Source: Monosporascus cannonballus (taxonomy: Eukaryota > Ascomycota > Sordariomycetes > Xylariales). Taken from it: 64,000 nt of DNA. The notes below the pieces were generated by a model. The model had not been told where the DNA came from, did no database searches, and saw nothing but the letters and a program-made list of their open reading frames with translations. The stretch spans positions 310,001-374,000 of the forward strand of contig QJNS01000028.1 in assembly GCA_004154925.1 (NCBI GenBank). Direction: 5' to 3'. A program made the translations under genes and the position numbers. This document shows positions 13,011-23,670 of the stretch, piece by piece; position 1 is the stretch's first letter, and every line of letters begins with the position of its first letter.

Positions 13011-14557
13011 TTAGGAACAATACCAACTTTGGAAGCGGGTGATGTTTCCGCCAGCGCTTGAGACCGATGAATACGACTGAACTATGTGTAACCCGGCCAC
13101 TGCCGTCGTGCCGTGTATATCTAAGATTTGGTGGAAGAGGGCCACTCGAGTGTTGTTTTGGATCGATCTTCAGCTCCGCCTGTTCAGCTGGTAAGTTGGC
13201 GATCGTGATAGGGGCGGCTACCCAGGGGTTTTACACACGCCGGGAATATTCAGGGGGCTAAGCTTGGGGTCATCGCATGTAACTTAGCAGAGATACTTTG
13301 CTGACGATTATGGCTATTGCATGTTTAACGCGAGAAACCCATGAAGTGGAATACTTCCTCGCTATGACTGGCAGCCCATACCCCTGAAGCGGTGTCAAAT
13401 GCTACTCCGCTATGAGTCATATTAGCGCACATACAGACATAATTCCATGGGTCCTCAATGAGCCAGGCTACAACTTCGGCTTCAAAACCTTCGTCGTCTA
13501 TGGTTTCGAGTTGCCTGCTGTGAAATTCCGGCAACGATGGACGGTCGGTCCCAATAACGGCGGAAATACTTCCCCCTCCACTTACCGCGCCAAGGTTGCT
13601 ATTAGGACTGCATCTCCTGCCCATATACGTTCCTCTCAGCTGAAGCATATAGCATGTGCTGAAAAACGGTTGAACTAATACTAATTTTTACCACGTGCAT
13701 ATCTTCTTCCATTGACCTGTTACATTGGGTGCTTAGGCAATGTCTTGTAATACGGTAAGGGTTGACGGTAGCCCCAGTTACCGCTAATGCATGGCTTCCG
13801 GCTCTTCTCGGCCGAAGTGTAGACCGAGTACCACCGTCCGGCACGCGATCCGATAATTGGGGTTCGTGTGCCAACGCTCAACCCTTTTTTTTTATTGTTG
13901 GAGGGACATTCTTACTCAGTGGGCCCGAGAGTTGCGAATATTTTTTGATCCTATAATACAGACACATACGCCCTCTTTGTTTTGGTAATATTATATTTAA
14001 ATAATAGCATTTCGAAAGTTGCGTTTATGATCAGATTAACTATTGCTATAAATGCTGTCGTGTTAGGACAATTGTCGAAATTATTGTCTCATCGAAGGTC
14101 TACCCAGTAATATAGTGGGGCCCCCTCCTACAACAAGGGTCGAATGTATTCGTAGCCCACGATCAATTAGGCGTTACTTTAGCACGGGGCTGTGCTGTCC
14201 CCCAAGAGAAAATGAAGGGACGAGAGGGGAAGACAGATACCCAGTTCAAGCGCCAGCAGCCGGCGTCCATAGTACGTTGACGCCTAATTCAAGAGTTGGA
14301 CTGACCAGGCGCGCGTGCCTACTGAACCTGTCTCGTCGCCATAAGCGGTTAGCAGTATCAAAAACTCGAACCACCCCTTCATTTATGTAACAGGGCCGAC
14401 GGATCTCTTGAAGGGTCTAGAAATTCCAAAGAGGCTACAGGACGACTGTTGGACAAGGGTGGATAGAGGAAGCTTCAGGGATTCCTCGGATGATATAACT
14501 GAAAGTCGGGACGTCATTCCCCGGTATCGCTTTTAGACCCACGAGTTTCAGACCGAA
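13011..14557. other. Intergenic region, no gene recognised
   Basis: Short opposing open frames at 13325-13874 show no motif. From about 13930 to 14120 the sequence is AT-rich. I see no RNA gene or clear repeat. Confidence 0.5.
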
Positions 14558-14569
14558 ATGCTCCTCAAA

Positions 14570-15850
14570 ATGGCGCAATATAACAACATCCCAGATTTCG
14601 ACTCGCTTCCGCCTGTGGCGGGAATGCCTCAGGGCTGTGCCTGGGGGTTCTTGTAAGTGGTGATGCCGATGAGGGCGACGTGCTAGCTTTCAACGAACCT
14701 CGGAGAACTGCTTAAAATACCTTCGAACCTTCATAACCGAACAAGTAACAGTGCTAACGGGAAGGATAGTGACAAGGATGGCAAGAAGGACGTCTATGGG
14801 TGTCTAAACCTCCTCACCCCGGATGTCGTCAAGGAGGCGTACAAGGAGGCCCGGGACGGGGTATCCTTCTCGCTGAACTATCCCATGGACTTCATCAGGA
14901 TGTACTCGCCGCGGCAGCCAACGGAGCATAAGGTCATAACCTGGCGCGAAGACCTCAAAATGGGGGACGCCCTTGTCCTCGACGACGCGGTCAGCTTCAA
15001 CACCCAGTCATCAACGCAGTGGGACAGCCTGCTGCATTTTGGGCACCAAGCTAGCGACTGTTTCTACCACGGGACTAAGGTGACGAAGGAACAGCTTATG
15101 CGGGATTCCCGGACGTACGATCCGGAGAAGACGCTGCCAACTTTGGATCATTGGCATGACCGAGGTGGACTTGTCGGCCGAGGCATCCTGTTAGACTACC
15201 GAGCATATGCCCAGGCGAAAGGAATCGAATATACCCCCTTCAGCCGGCACGTCATCACCACCGCGGATCTAGAAGCCGTGGCCGCGCATCAAGGGACTGA
15301 ATTCAGGCAGGGCGATATCCTCTTCGTTCGCTCGGGCTTTGACGAGGATCTAGCGCCGCTCGACGGCGAACAGCAGAACGAAAAGATGACACAAGGCGGG
15401 TGGGGTGCAATTGGGATTGAGGGGACAGAAGCTACCGCAAAATGGTTCTGGAACAAACACTTCTCTGCCGTCGCCGGTAAGCGAACTTAACCTAACCCTG
15501 GCTTACCTTACACTAACCCTAAAGCAAGGTGATATGTTGGGTTTCGAGGTGTATCCGCCGGTGAATAGCGAAGGAAAGCCCGATCAGGGGGCACATCTTG
15601 GTAAGTAAACTCTGTGACCTCCTTTCCACATGCTTCCGTGCTCGATAATGACTAACGAACCTCGCTCCGGCTAGTCCTACACCAGTGGTTTCTGGCGATG
15701 TTTGGCTTACCCATCGGGGAGCACTTCAAGCTTAACGAGTTAGCCGAATATTGTGCAAAGGCCGGAAGGTACTCGTTCTTACTTACTTCAGTCCCCATGA
15801 ATGTTCCGGGACTCATAGGGTCGCCTCCCAATGCACTTGCACTGATGTAA
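14570..15850 (+). CDS. Putative cyclase (kynurenine formamidase-like fold, PF04199 type)
   Basis: A four-exon gene (14570-14652, 14770-15476, 15529-15600, 15675-15850) encodes about 345 residues. All three introns are GT-AG and keep frame, giving the chain MAQYNNIPDF...WGFFDKDGKKDVYG...LGFEVYPPVNS...PNALALM. The motif WDSLLHFGHQ matches the metal-binding segment of fungal putative cyclases, which resemble bacterial and metazoan kynurenine formamidases. The GILLDY and DILFVRSGF strands are also typical. An in-frame ATG at 14558 would add four residues. The substrate is unknown; fungal members are metal-dependent hydrolase-like enzymes of the cytosol. No inactivating lesion is visible. The second intron carries a telomere-like CTAACCCT stretch. 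Confidence 0.87.
15486..15523 (+). repeat. Telomere-like CTAACCCT stretch inside an intron of the cyclase gene
   Basis: Two TAACCCT units and related CTTAC variants fill most of the 52-nt second intron. They also supply plausible branch sites (CTAAC), so the similarity to telomere repeat may be fortuitous. Confidence 0.5.
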
Positions 15851-16484
15851 GTGGGGGTCGACGAGCATAGGTACATAGAAATAAATATATGGAATACCCC
15901 GAGGAAAGTTTGCACCGATGTCCAGTGAGAGCGCGGCTTGCTGTTATGTGACGGGAAAAGGTAGAGAGAATATTCTCGTCCGAAACCAACTATATCACCG
16001 TCCAGCCGCGCGATGCGCTGACCGAGGTTGAGCCCTCCGGAACGCATTCCGGCGATGCTCTATTCCGCATCACGGCGGCCGAAAGATTGCAGAGGGGCCG
16101 CCGTCCTAAGCATCGACTTGGCGGAGTCAGGTCCACAGCATTCGACGCCTACGCGTCATAACACGGCCGTGGTTGCAGTCAGATTGCCTGACATTCGTCA
16201 ATTTGGCGCTGTTCATCCCCGAGCAACGGGCCGTGGGTGGCTACATCAGGAGTATGATCCGTGCGGCGTAGGTAGTACGACACCTGCTGTTGAGCATATC
16301 GGGATTAGGGGTTCCAACTTCCGGCGGATGGGAAGCCCAGTAGGACGCTGGGGAGGTTGGTGCCCGGCTGAAACGGTACTCCCCACAACGACACGTCGCA
16401 GCGCGAGTACACAAGCAAGCACAACGGTGGCATGATATCTTTGCTACGAAGACATGGATACAACCTGATATTAATAAAGGGGCT

Positions 16485-16517
<33 letters not shown>

Positions 16518-17144
16518 GCTCTCTGGGCAACTTCAACCAAAGGCGACCCAAGCATGGGGTAGGTATGTAGGAAAGAAGGTGTGAATTCGGCGCCGTTTAA
16601 AATCCCATTTCTAGTTAGCTAGCCTACCTACTCCAACTTGTTAATAGGTGCTTAGACACCTATCGATAACCTATCGACGGGAGTTATCAGCGGAACAACC
16701 GGGGCACCTGTTAAGGCGGGATGAAACAGCTAGCCAATCGGAGGCTATTAGCCTGTAACTTAGTGCTCTATCGGGTCAACTCGCGTCATTGCCCTTATGA
16801 CTTCGCATTATGCGCAGCCAAGTAGCACGAGTCACTCACCCAACGTCTCCGCCACCTTCCTTTCTTTTGAACCTGATCTCGTCGCTTCCACACCTACAAT
16901 CATTCCGCTACCGAACCTTATCTCTTCCTTAGCATATCCCATACCTGCCGAGGATCCCGTTTGTGTTTATCCTTATCTATTACTGTGAGCACCAGACTGG
17001 CAACGCCCAAGACGACGACACCCTTTATCCTGTTAAGCATCGACTTACACCCTTCCTTGGAGACCGTTTGGAGATCTCTTGGAGAGCATCCATTAGGACA
17101 AAGAACATAAAAGAGAAACCACGGGATACGGACTCGCCGCCAAT
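15851..17144. other. Intergenic region with a homopolymer tract, no gene recognised
   Basis: No open frame here has a recognisable motif. The region holds an uninterrupted T tract (listed separately). The last part before 17145 is the presumed promoter of the Ubc8-type gene and is C/T-rich. Confidence 0.5.
16486..16515 (+). repeat. Uninterrupted T30 tract
   Basis: Thirty consecutive T residues follow AATAAAGGGGCTG. It could be the poly(A) end of an inserted reverse transcript (on the minus strand), or simple slippage. No retroelement coding sequence is visible beside it. Confidence 0.85.
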
Positions 17145-18196
17145 ATGAGTAGCCCTCGGAGAAGAATTGAGACGGATGTATGTTTGCTGTCTCGGCCTGT
17201 CCAACTATCTTGTGCCTTGGTAGCTGACTCTGGCTTTACATCTAGGTAATGAAGTATGGCGGCATACGGTTTCCTAACGTTGCGCGCGGTGGTGTACTGA
17301 CGAACGTATAGGATGTATGGACGATCGCGACCTCGATGTGTTTGGCTAGGAAGACTAACTCTACCAGGCTCATGAGTGACTATGAAGTTACCCTGGTCAA
17401 TGACAATAGTATTCTCTCCTTTCGCATCCGGCCGGTCTTGCTTGTTGCTGACTTGGTGTGACATAGTGTAAGCGATATCGCGTGGGATATTACCCAACCC
17501 TGGATTCTCACCGACAACCTTGCAGGCAGGAGTTCTACGTACGGTTCAAAGGGCCGTCCGAAAGTCGGTCTCTTCCCCGGCACCTAGACATCTGTAAGAC
17601 TAAGGTTAGCTTATACACTATTTAGCCCCTTTTGAGAACGGCGTATGGAAAGTTCACGTCGAGCTACCGGATCAGTACCCGTACAAGTCTCCTAGCATCG
17701 GTTTCGTGAACCGCATCTTCCACCCGAACATCGACGAGCTGTAAGTTGGCCCGGCTCGAGTGGAACCGAAACATGCGTGGTGAATTTCGGGCACTAAGAC
17801 GGACGCGTATGATACAGTTCGGGGTCGGTCTGCTTGGACGTCATTAATCAAACCTGGTCACCAATGTTCGATATGATAAACATCTTCGAAGTCTTCCTCC
17901 CCCAACTGCTGCGGTATCCGAACCCTGCCGACCCCCTGAACGGCGAGGCCGCTGCGCTGCTCATGCGGGAGCCGAAGAGTTACGAGAATAAAGTGAAGGG
18001 TATAAGTTTTCGGAGGCTTAGCTATTGGGAGGGTCCAAAATAACTGACGGTGTGTATAGAATATGTTCAGAAGTACGCCAGCAAGGAGGCTGCGGACGAA
18101 GCTGGCGCTGAGAGTGAGGACGACGACGATATGTCATCTGTTGCCAGTTTCGGGGACGATGACGACCAGCCTGCCGGCCATATGGATGACGTATAG
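17145..18196 (+). CDS. UBC8: Ubiquitin-conjugating enzyme E2, Ubc8/UBE2H type
   Basis: The protein starts [11 protein letters not shown], as in Ubc8/UBE2H, which ubiquitinates targets including gluconeogenic enzymes via the GID ligase in yeast. The active-site region [15 protein letters not shown] (from 17819) contains the catalytic Cys. The C-terminus is acidic (EDDDDMSSV...DDDD), as usual for this E2. Exons: 17145-17177, an apparent 8-nt microexon 17246-17253 (GTAATGAA, giving VMK), 17368 to about 17408, about 17527-17563, 17626-17740, 17818-17999 and 18060-18196. The junction between the third and fourth exons is not clean: GTC AAT GAC AAT must join QEFYVRF, but canonical GT and AG sites leave the frame off by one. 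The loop VMKLMSD is also one residue shorter than in yeast (VMKLLMSD). A further microexon, a rare splice site or a small sequence error could explain this. Confidence 0.92.
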
Positions 18197-18643
18197 GATC
18201 CGGAAATAAAGCTGGTCGTCGCCGAGAATCGCTATTACGGGAATACATGAAGTTTGCTGGGTTTTCTTTTGAGATTGTATGGGTCGTTATGCGGTGTTAT
18301 TGAGAGGAGTTTGCATAATGGACTTTGAGGAGCGCAACCCCCCTCCGGTAACAGGCATTCATTGGGTTTGTGGAAATTCTGGACTCTGCCGTGATGCGTT
18401 CGATGCTTTCTGCAGAATCTCTGGGCCTTCGGACTGTTGGTGATAAGTATTGTGTTGTCCTTTTGGTCGTCTTTTTGGGGGCCTTCTCTACCAGATGTTA
18501 CTCCGAGAAAGGGTACTGCATGCTATCTGTCTCAATACACGTATAAATTCGAACACAAGTTGCTGCGAACTATTTGGCTGTAATGCTAAAGGGGTATCTC
18601 AAATGCTAAGTTGTGTCACGAACGCCTCTTATCCCATGATATC
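18197..18643. other. Gap between convergent genes
   Basis: This 450-base stretch lies between the tail of the Ubc8-type gene and the tail of the CCDC130-like gene. It should hold both 3' UTRs. I see no gene in it. Confidence 0.6.
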
Positions 18644-19759
18644 TCAATCCGAATCATATTCAACCAACGATACCGATGGCGCCTCCTCTTTCGTATGGCC
18701 CTCCTCCACTTTCGGTCCTTCTGGTTCTTGCCTCTTCCTCTTGATGCCCAGGATCCTCGACGCTGTTTTGGCGCCTTCCTCGTTGCGATTCTGTGATAGG
18801 AACGGGTCCTGGGCAGCCCGCGTATTCCCTACGATTTCCGAGACCAGATTCTCGCGCATCTGCGACGCGGCAATCTCCGACTTGAGCCTCTTTTTCTTCT
18901 TTCCATCCGATCCGGGTTTCTGCTGCTGCTCCTTCTGCTGTTGCGGTGCAATCGAAGGGCTCCCAAATAGAGGCCTCGACAGCGCCTTGTCCCCACCGAG
19001 CAGGCTCCCGCCGCCGTCGTCTTCCGCCGCCGCCACGGGTCCGAAGTCCACCAGCGCGGCGCGCCTCGCGTCCTCCTCGGTGGCGGGTACGAGGTCGATC
19101 CCCAGACTCATCCTGTCCCGGAGGTCCTCGGCCGCCCGCGCCTCCCCCTCGCGCGCGTGCCGGCCGACCCTGAAGGACGCCCGCAGGCGGCGGTTACGCT
19201 CGTAGGGGTCCTCCCAGCCGCGCGCGCTGGCCTCCTCGAGCTCCCCGATGCGCTCCCGCGCCCGCTCGAGCTGGCGCCGGTCCTCGATGGTGCGCTCGAG
19301 CTTGGCTAACGCGTCGCCGCGCAGCCGGTCCCTCTCGGCGTCCGTCAGGATAGGCGCGGCGGCCGGCACCAGATCCCCGTCGTCCCCCTTCTCGTCCCCG
19401 GCGTCGCGCCGCCGCCCGCCCTCGACGACGACGTACGTCGTGTTCCGCGGGTCCGTGCGGATCTCGATGGCGCCGCCGCAGTCGGCGTGGCGCATCCGGA
19501 ACGCGAACACGGGCGTGCTGTGGTAGTGGCCGACGCGGCGCTTCTCGGCGTTGAAGCGCACGCCCTGCCCGATGACCGTCGGCCGCGCGCAGTGCCCGCA
19601 CCACACGGCGAACGGCATCTCGAAGCGCACCGTCAGGACGCCCTGCGACGCCAGCTTCGACGCCCGCGCCCCCAGCGCGTGCTTCCCATGCAGCTTGTTG
19701 CCCGTCGTCGTGCCCTCGACGTCCGGCGGCACGTACCGCCCCATGTTGAAGCCTTGCAT
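18644..19759 (-). CDS. CCDC130/YJU2-family (CWC16) splicing-factor-like protein
   Basis: A single-exon gene encodes 371 residues starting MQGFNMGRYVPPDVEG, the conserved opening of the CWC16/YJU2-CCDC130 family. These proteins associate with the spliceosome around the first catalytic step. A zinc-binding site is suggested by WCGHC near residue 55, with a second Cys-containing part in MRHADCGG. A predicted helical segment full of Arg and Glu follows (about residues 140-230), then a Lys-rich nuclear-type segment (GKKKKRLKSE, near residue 284). The length fits the CCDC130 branch better than the shorter Yju2 branch. The coding region is GC-rich, so long spurious frames exist on both strands. The gene looks intact. 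Confidence 0.9.
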   Translation of the reverse strand: MQGFNMGRYVPPDVEGTTTGNKLHGKHALGARASKLASQGVLTVRFEMPFAVWCGHCARPTVIGQGVRFNAEKRRVGHYHSTPVFAFRMRHADCGGAIEIRTDPRNTTYVVVEGGRRRDAGDEKGDDGDLVPAAAPILTDAERDRLRGDALAKLERTIEDRRQLERARERIGELEEASARGWEDPYERNRRLRASFRVGRHAREGEARAAEDLRDRMSLGIDLVPATEEDARRAALVDFGPVAAAEDDGGGSLLGGDKALSRPLFGSPSIAPQQQKEQQQKPGSDGKKKKRLKSEIAASQMRENLVSEIVGNTRAAQDPFLSQNRNEEGAKTASRILGIKRKRQEPEGPKVEEGHTKEEAPSVSLVEYDSD

Positions 19760-21780
19760 CTCTGCTGTAGTGGCGACCCTTGGTCCCTCACGCCTGAAGA
19801 CCTCTTCGGTATTGAAAAGCCTTCTTGGGTTTGGGCTGGCCGGAATCTTTCACCCCCTGGATGATGGTGGTCTTTTGATGGGTGGTTCAGAGATAACACA
19901 TCGATTATCAAGAGGAAGCCAGGTAACTCGCACCTTGCCTAGGCTAACTTCCTTTTTTAGTGACGAAAAGTCGGGGGTTTAGCTTTTAGTGGGTCGATTG
20001 TCGATCCCACTCACGTTAAAGCATAGGTACCTGATGTACCGAGTACCTTGGCGCATCATGACTCGTAGCCAAGATGGTTGATGAATGTAGCTGTGGCTTG
20101 ACCTTCAACTCGTGAGCGTATCTAAAGTTGCCGGATACTGCCTTTATCATATATAATCTCCTCTTAGATGCGCTGATACTAGGTGCGTTGGATGTTTGGC
20201 TGTCTGCGTATAGCTTGACTCTATATACGTTGACTAGGCTTTCCTCTGCGTGCTGCCAACTTTTAGGGCCTTAATGCGCCCCTGAAGCCCGTCTCAGGGT
20301 AATGGTGTGGTCTTGATGCCATCGCCGCGTCCCGTAGCGATCGTGAGATATCCGCTGGCGAGACCGGGTACGTACCCGTATTGAGGTAGTTGTAATGCCC
20401 TTGAGACGGAACAAATCTTTCGACCGAGTTTCGGCGCCGATTATGTCTCCGGAGGGAGGGGAACCATAGCACCCTGCTGGGCGGACCGCCAAAGCCCTGT
20501 CCGGAGCGAGAAGAGTGAGTCTGCGCGCAAGATTGCGATCTAGTAAGCGTGCTCAGCATCTTCGGGTCTCTGCCACAGTGCTCGCCAATACCTAGCCCTT
20601 AACTGTGATCACTTTCCGGGGGATTCGGATTAATAAGACGCACACATAGTGGGTAGCTTCGTGAACAGCGGGTGCCAGGAATATGAACCGGTGTTTCTTA
20701 TGTGCATTCGTCGAAGTAATCTATGTTCTGATATCATAGGTAACACACAGCAGTCATTAAACGCTTCAATGGGGTCCGCTTTCCGGCCTATGTCTCACTG
20801 ACCTATGTATCCAGGAAATCAACTGACAGATAGGCAATACCTTCAACTAAGTCGAAGCACGAGGGGAGTAGTGCGTGATGCTGATTAGTGTACGATTTTG
20901 AGTTTTTGCTTGCAGCTTATGAATGATGAATCAAAAGGGGTAACTGGATCTTCCCAAGAAACGAGACTTTTATCGGTCAGCTATGCAGATTCCTGCAATG
21001 GAATATAACGTTAATATGAATTTCTATTGCTGTTTGAATGATATAATTACTAGTTAAAGTTGGGCTGGATGGGCTATTATTTGCACGGCACTTCGTTCCT
21101 ATCTATATCCCGCGCAGTGTGTGTCTGTTAAGTTCCCCTCAGCGCGCAATACCTTTGCTCCACGGTCTCATCGGCCTGCTTCTTGGATACTTCAGGCTCA
21201 ACTACACTGAGAGCATATGCATGGGTACAGTGACGATAAATCCCGCCCTGGGGAGGAGTGATCACTTGATGACTGTAAGCATCCGTATATATAGAATAGT
21301 AGCTTGGGTTGGTAGACCGACTTTCGTCCTTCAACGTCTCTGTTTAAATAGATTTGCTCTTTTGTGGCCACCTTGTAGCGACGCCGTAATAGGTTCTTCA
21401 GTTGATAAAGACACAGGCAGCCCGAGCCTTGGTCCTGGCACGGTCAAAGACGTGGCCGTCATCCGCGCACCTCCTCCTTGTTGGACTAAACGTCACGGTC
21501 CTCGAGCGGACGGGGGGCGATAGGAAGTGGTTGACATCTTGATCCTCAGCGGCACCTAGGCCCCCCCTTTCCGAACGTCCGGCCGCCTCGCCCGGACTGG
21601 AGCGCTGTCAGGGCGGAAGGTTTAAACCCCGAAACGGTGACACTGCTACATGCGCCAACGACACCCCGCGATGCTGGTCTCACGAACAAATATCCCAACC
21701 CCGGTCATTCGGAGTAGTCTCCTACGCTTTGCCAGAGGGAGCAGGCGGGTTCGCCGCGCAGGACGTGGCCACGCAATAGG
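19760..21780. other. Gene-poor region, no gene recognised
   Basis: Open frames such as the minus strand over 20263-20559 show no motif. The sequence at 20880-21120 is AT-rich. The last part (about 21650-21780) may be the degraded start of the flavin monooxygenase gene, but I cannot align it with confidence. Confidence 0.45.
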
Positions 21781-22368
21781 TCGACGACATTGCGAGCCAG
21801 TATTCTGTCTTTGATAGAGTCCAATGTCGTATTTGAGTTGAGGCACGACGAGGCCAGAAGGCAAAGACAGGTGGACCGTCCAGGATAGCAAGTTGCAGAG
21901 ATCCCGGATCGGGAGCCGGGTACGGGATTGAGAATAAAAGCCAGACTTTGATGTAGTAGCGTGGCGAGCGGACACTACCACATTGCTCGCGTAACGGATA
22001 TACCCGGCCTCTCTGCTTGGAAGAAGCGATTCCCGGACCGCGTTATGCATTCCAAGTGCTACCGCACGCCGGCGCCGTTCGTGGGCAAGACGGTTCCGCT
22101 CATTGGCGCGGGAGTATTCTCAATGGATGTCACTAGAGAGGTCACGAAATTGGGGTTTCAAGGTCTACCAGAGCGTACGGCAGGGCAGTTTGTGCTTAGC
22201 GCTGATCATCTGCCCGAGAATGCGAACGTATCGCAATGGTTTCCGAGTTCACCATTAGCGCTGTGGGATATCACCAGATACTGGGAAAGTCTTCTTCCTA
22301 GACGGGCGCCTCCTGGGAATAATCATCACGTTGTTGTGGCGACGAGCCATATAACGTCATACCCCTTT

Positions 22369-22860
22369 AGCATTTTTACAACTCACAGGGGTATTTTTGT
22401 TAGTTACCTCCACCACCCCACCGTCTTTCCATTACAAGCTAGTATGTAGACTCCCATAGAATCTGTATGGAAATCTACCTGCTTTTAATTTATAAGTCGC
22501 CATTATTATAACCGAGAATAAGGCTTTATTGCTTAGTAACTGCTGCTGTATTTGCTTTAAATCAAACCCTTTTATGATATTAATATATTATTAAAGCCTA
22601 TTTCGATATAAAGAACAAGCGTTCCGCGAAATGTCGCCGTTAATTACAGCTGCCGTACGTCTTTGATAGATAGAGGGTTACATTAAATGTATTAGGAAAC
22701 AGCAAAAGAAATAATGGAGGTCATTTTGCATACAAAATGTATAGGAGTATACATACTAGCTGTTTTAGGAAAACATGTGGGGTTGTGGAGGTAACTAACA
22801 AAAAATACCCCTGTGAGTTGTAGGCCCACCAGACCCCTTAGTTTCCTCCTCCCCAAAATA
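22369..22860 (+). repeat. Copy of the 50-bp terminal repeat, interrupted by the 442-bp MITE
   Basis: The sequence AGCATTTTTA ends at 22378 and GGCCCACCAGACCCCTTAG resumes at 22823. Joined, they match the terminal repeat seen intact at 22896, 56070 and 58236. The MITE therefore inserted at the TA inside this older repeat. Confidence 0.78.
22379..22820. mobile_element. 442-bp MITE with about 42-bp terminal inverted repeats and TA target duplication
   Basis: The left end begins CAACTCACAGGGGTATTT and the right end is its reverse complement (AAATACCCCTGTGAGTTG). The similarity runs inward about 42 bases with few differences. Both ends are flanked by TA (22377-22378 and 22821-22822), the target duplication of Tc1/mariner-type elements. 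The interior is AT-rich with no coding capacity, so this is a non-autonomous element. Confidence 0.88.
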
Positions 22861-22895
22861 GGCAAGGGTTCTACAGGGGGGCTAGTGGAGTCCTC

Positions 22896-22957
22896 TTCAC
22901 AGCATTTTTAGGCCCACCCGGCCCCTTAGTTTCCCCCCTCCCCCAAAATTGGGAGGG
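22896..22957 (+). repeat. Intact copy of the 50-bp terminal repeat
   Basis: It starts TTCACAGCATTTTTAGGCCC and continues through GGCCCCTTAGTTTCCCCCC. It lies about 75 bases after the interrupted copy and in the same orientation. No inverted partner is seen nearby. Confidence 0.85.
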
Positions 22958-23670
22958 GCGATCTCCCAGCATCTGCATCTTTTTACAGAACGCGTACCTA
23001 TCGAAACAGGTACCATTGAAGAGCATCAAAAGCTACCATGTACGTCTAATATTTTGTGAAATGGTCGATATTCAGCAAATCAAACAAGTTATCGAACGTT
23101 TTCAACAGCGGCTGCAGCAGTAGTAACGGTTAAACCGGCTCCTATAGCCAAGACTCTCGAACTATCCGCCCCATAACCCTTCGTCGCTGCCCAGGTGCCT
23201 TACAACTTTTTGTGAGATTTGGAGCAGCCGCCGGTCACCTGGGAGGAAGCCGGTGAGAGAGCCATCATCAAAGGTGATGGTTATGCCACACACAACTTGC
23301 ATAAGGACCTTTTCTACATCCCGGACCCGACGCTAGCGTCCATTGGCGTTCGCAGCTCGTGTCCATTTTCTGGCTCCCCGACTTCCAGGCGCGGGTCGTG
23401 GTACGAGTACCCGCCAGACAGGTCCATCTCCCTCGGAGTCGGCTATGACACAGGAATATAAGGAGAGGAAGGCGCGGTTCAAGTCAGGAGACAGATTTCA
23501 TAGTCAGTTCCAGAAAGAAGATCAGTATATGGAAGAAATTTTGGCCTCGGTCAACGAGGACCTAGCGAGAGCCGGCCGACCGGTTATGCTTGGGGTTGAC
23601 GATGAGTCGGCTGCGGGTTGCAACACAATAAGGGGGAAGTTCGCCGCCAGTAGATCCGAAGCCGTAATAG

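Larger units (their letters stand above)
21780..23670 (+). pseudogene. Flavin-containing monooxygenase pseudogene split by transposon ends
   Basis: Two separated blocks belong to one FMO-like enzyme (FAD- and NADPH-dependent oxygenation of soft nucleophiles). The first block (about 21780-22365) reads DDIASQYSVFDRVQCRI, stop, VEA; then VASGHYHIARVTDIPGLS; then KTVPLIGAGVFSMD, a worn form of the GxGxxS nucleotide-binding motif; then HHVVVATSHITSYPF. The second block (about 23195-23670) reads NLHKDLFYIPDPTLAS, then EEILASVNEDLARAGRPV, typical of the C-terminal part. Lesions: a TGA near 21834 (in place of the usual Arg, a CGA to TGA type change), a frameshift just before VASGHYH near 21960, another near 22150 and another near 23360. 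Between the blocks sit about 830 bases that include a 442-bp MITE and other repeat ends. The gene cannot make a full enzyme. Confidence 0.85.

Noticed and set aside
19194..19604. Long Arg/Ala-rich frame on the minus strand overlapping the CCDC130-like gene, and matching plus-strand frames.
   Set aside because: The region is very GC-rich, so long spurious frames are expected. The conserved protein is in the main frame.
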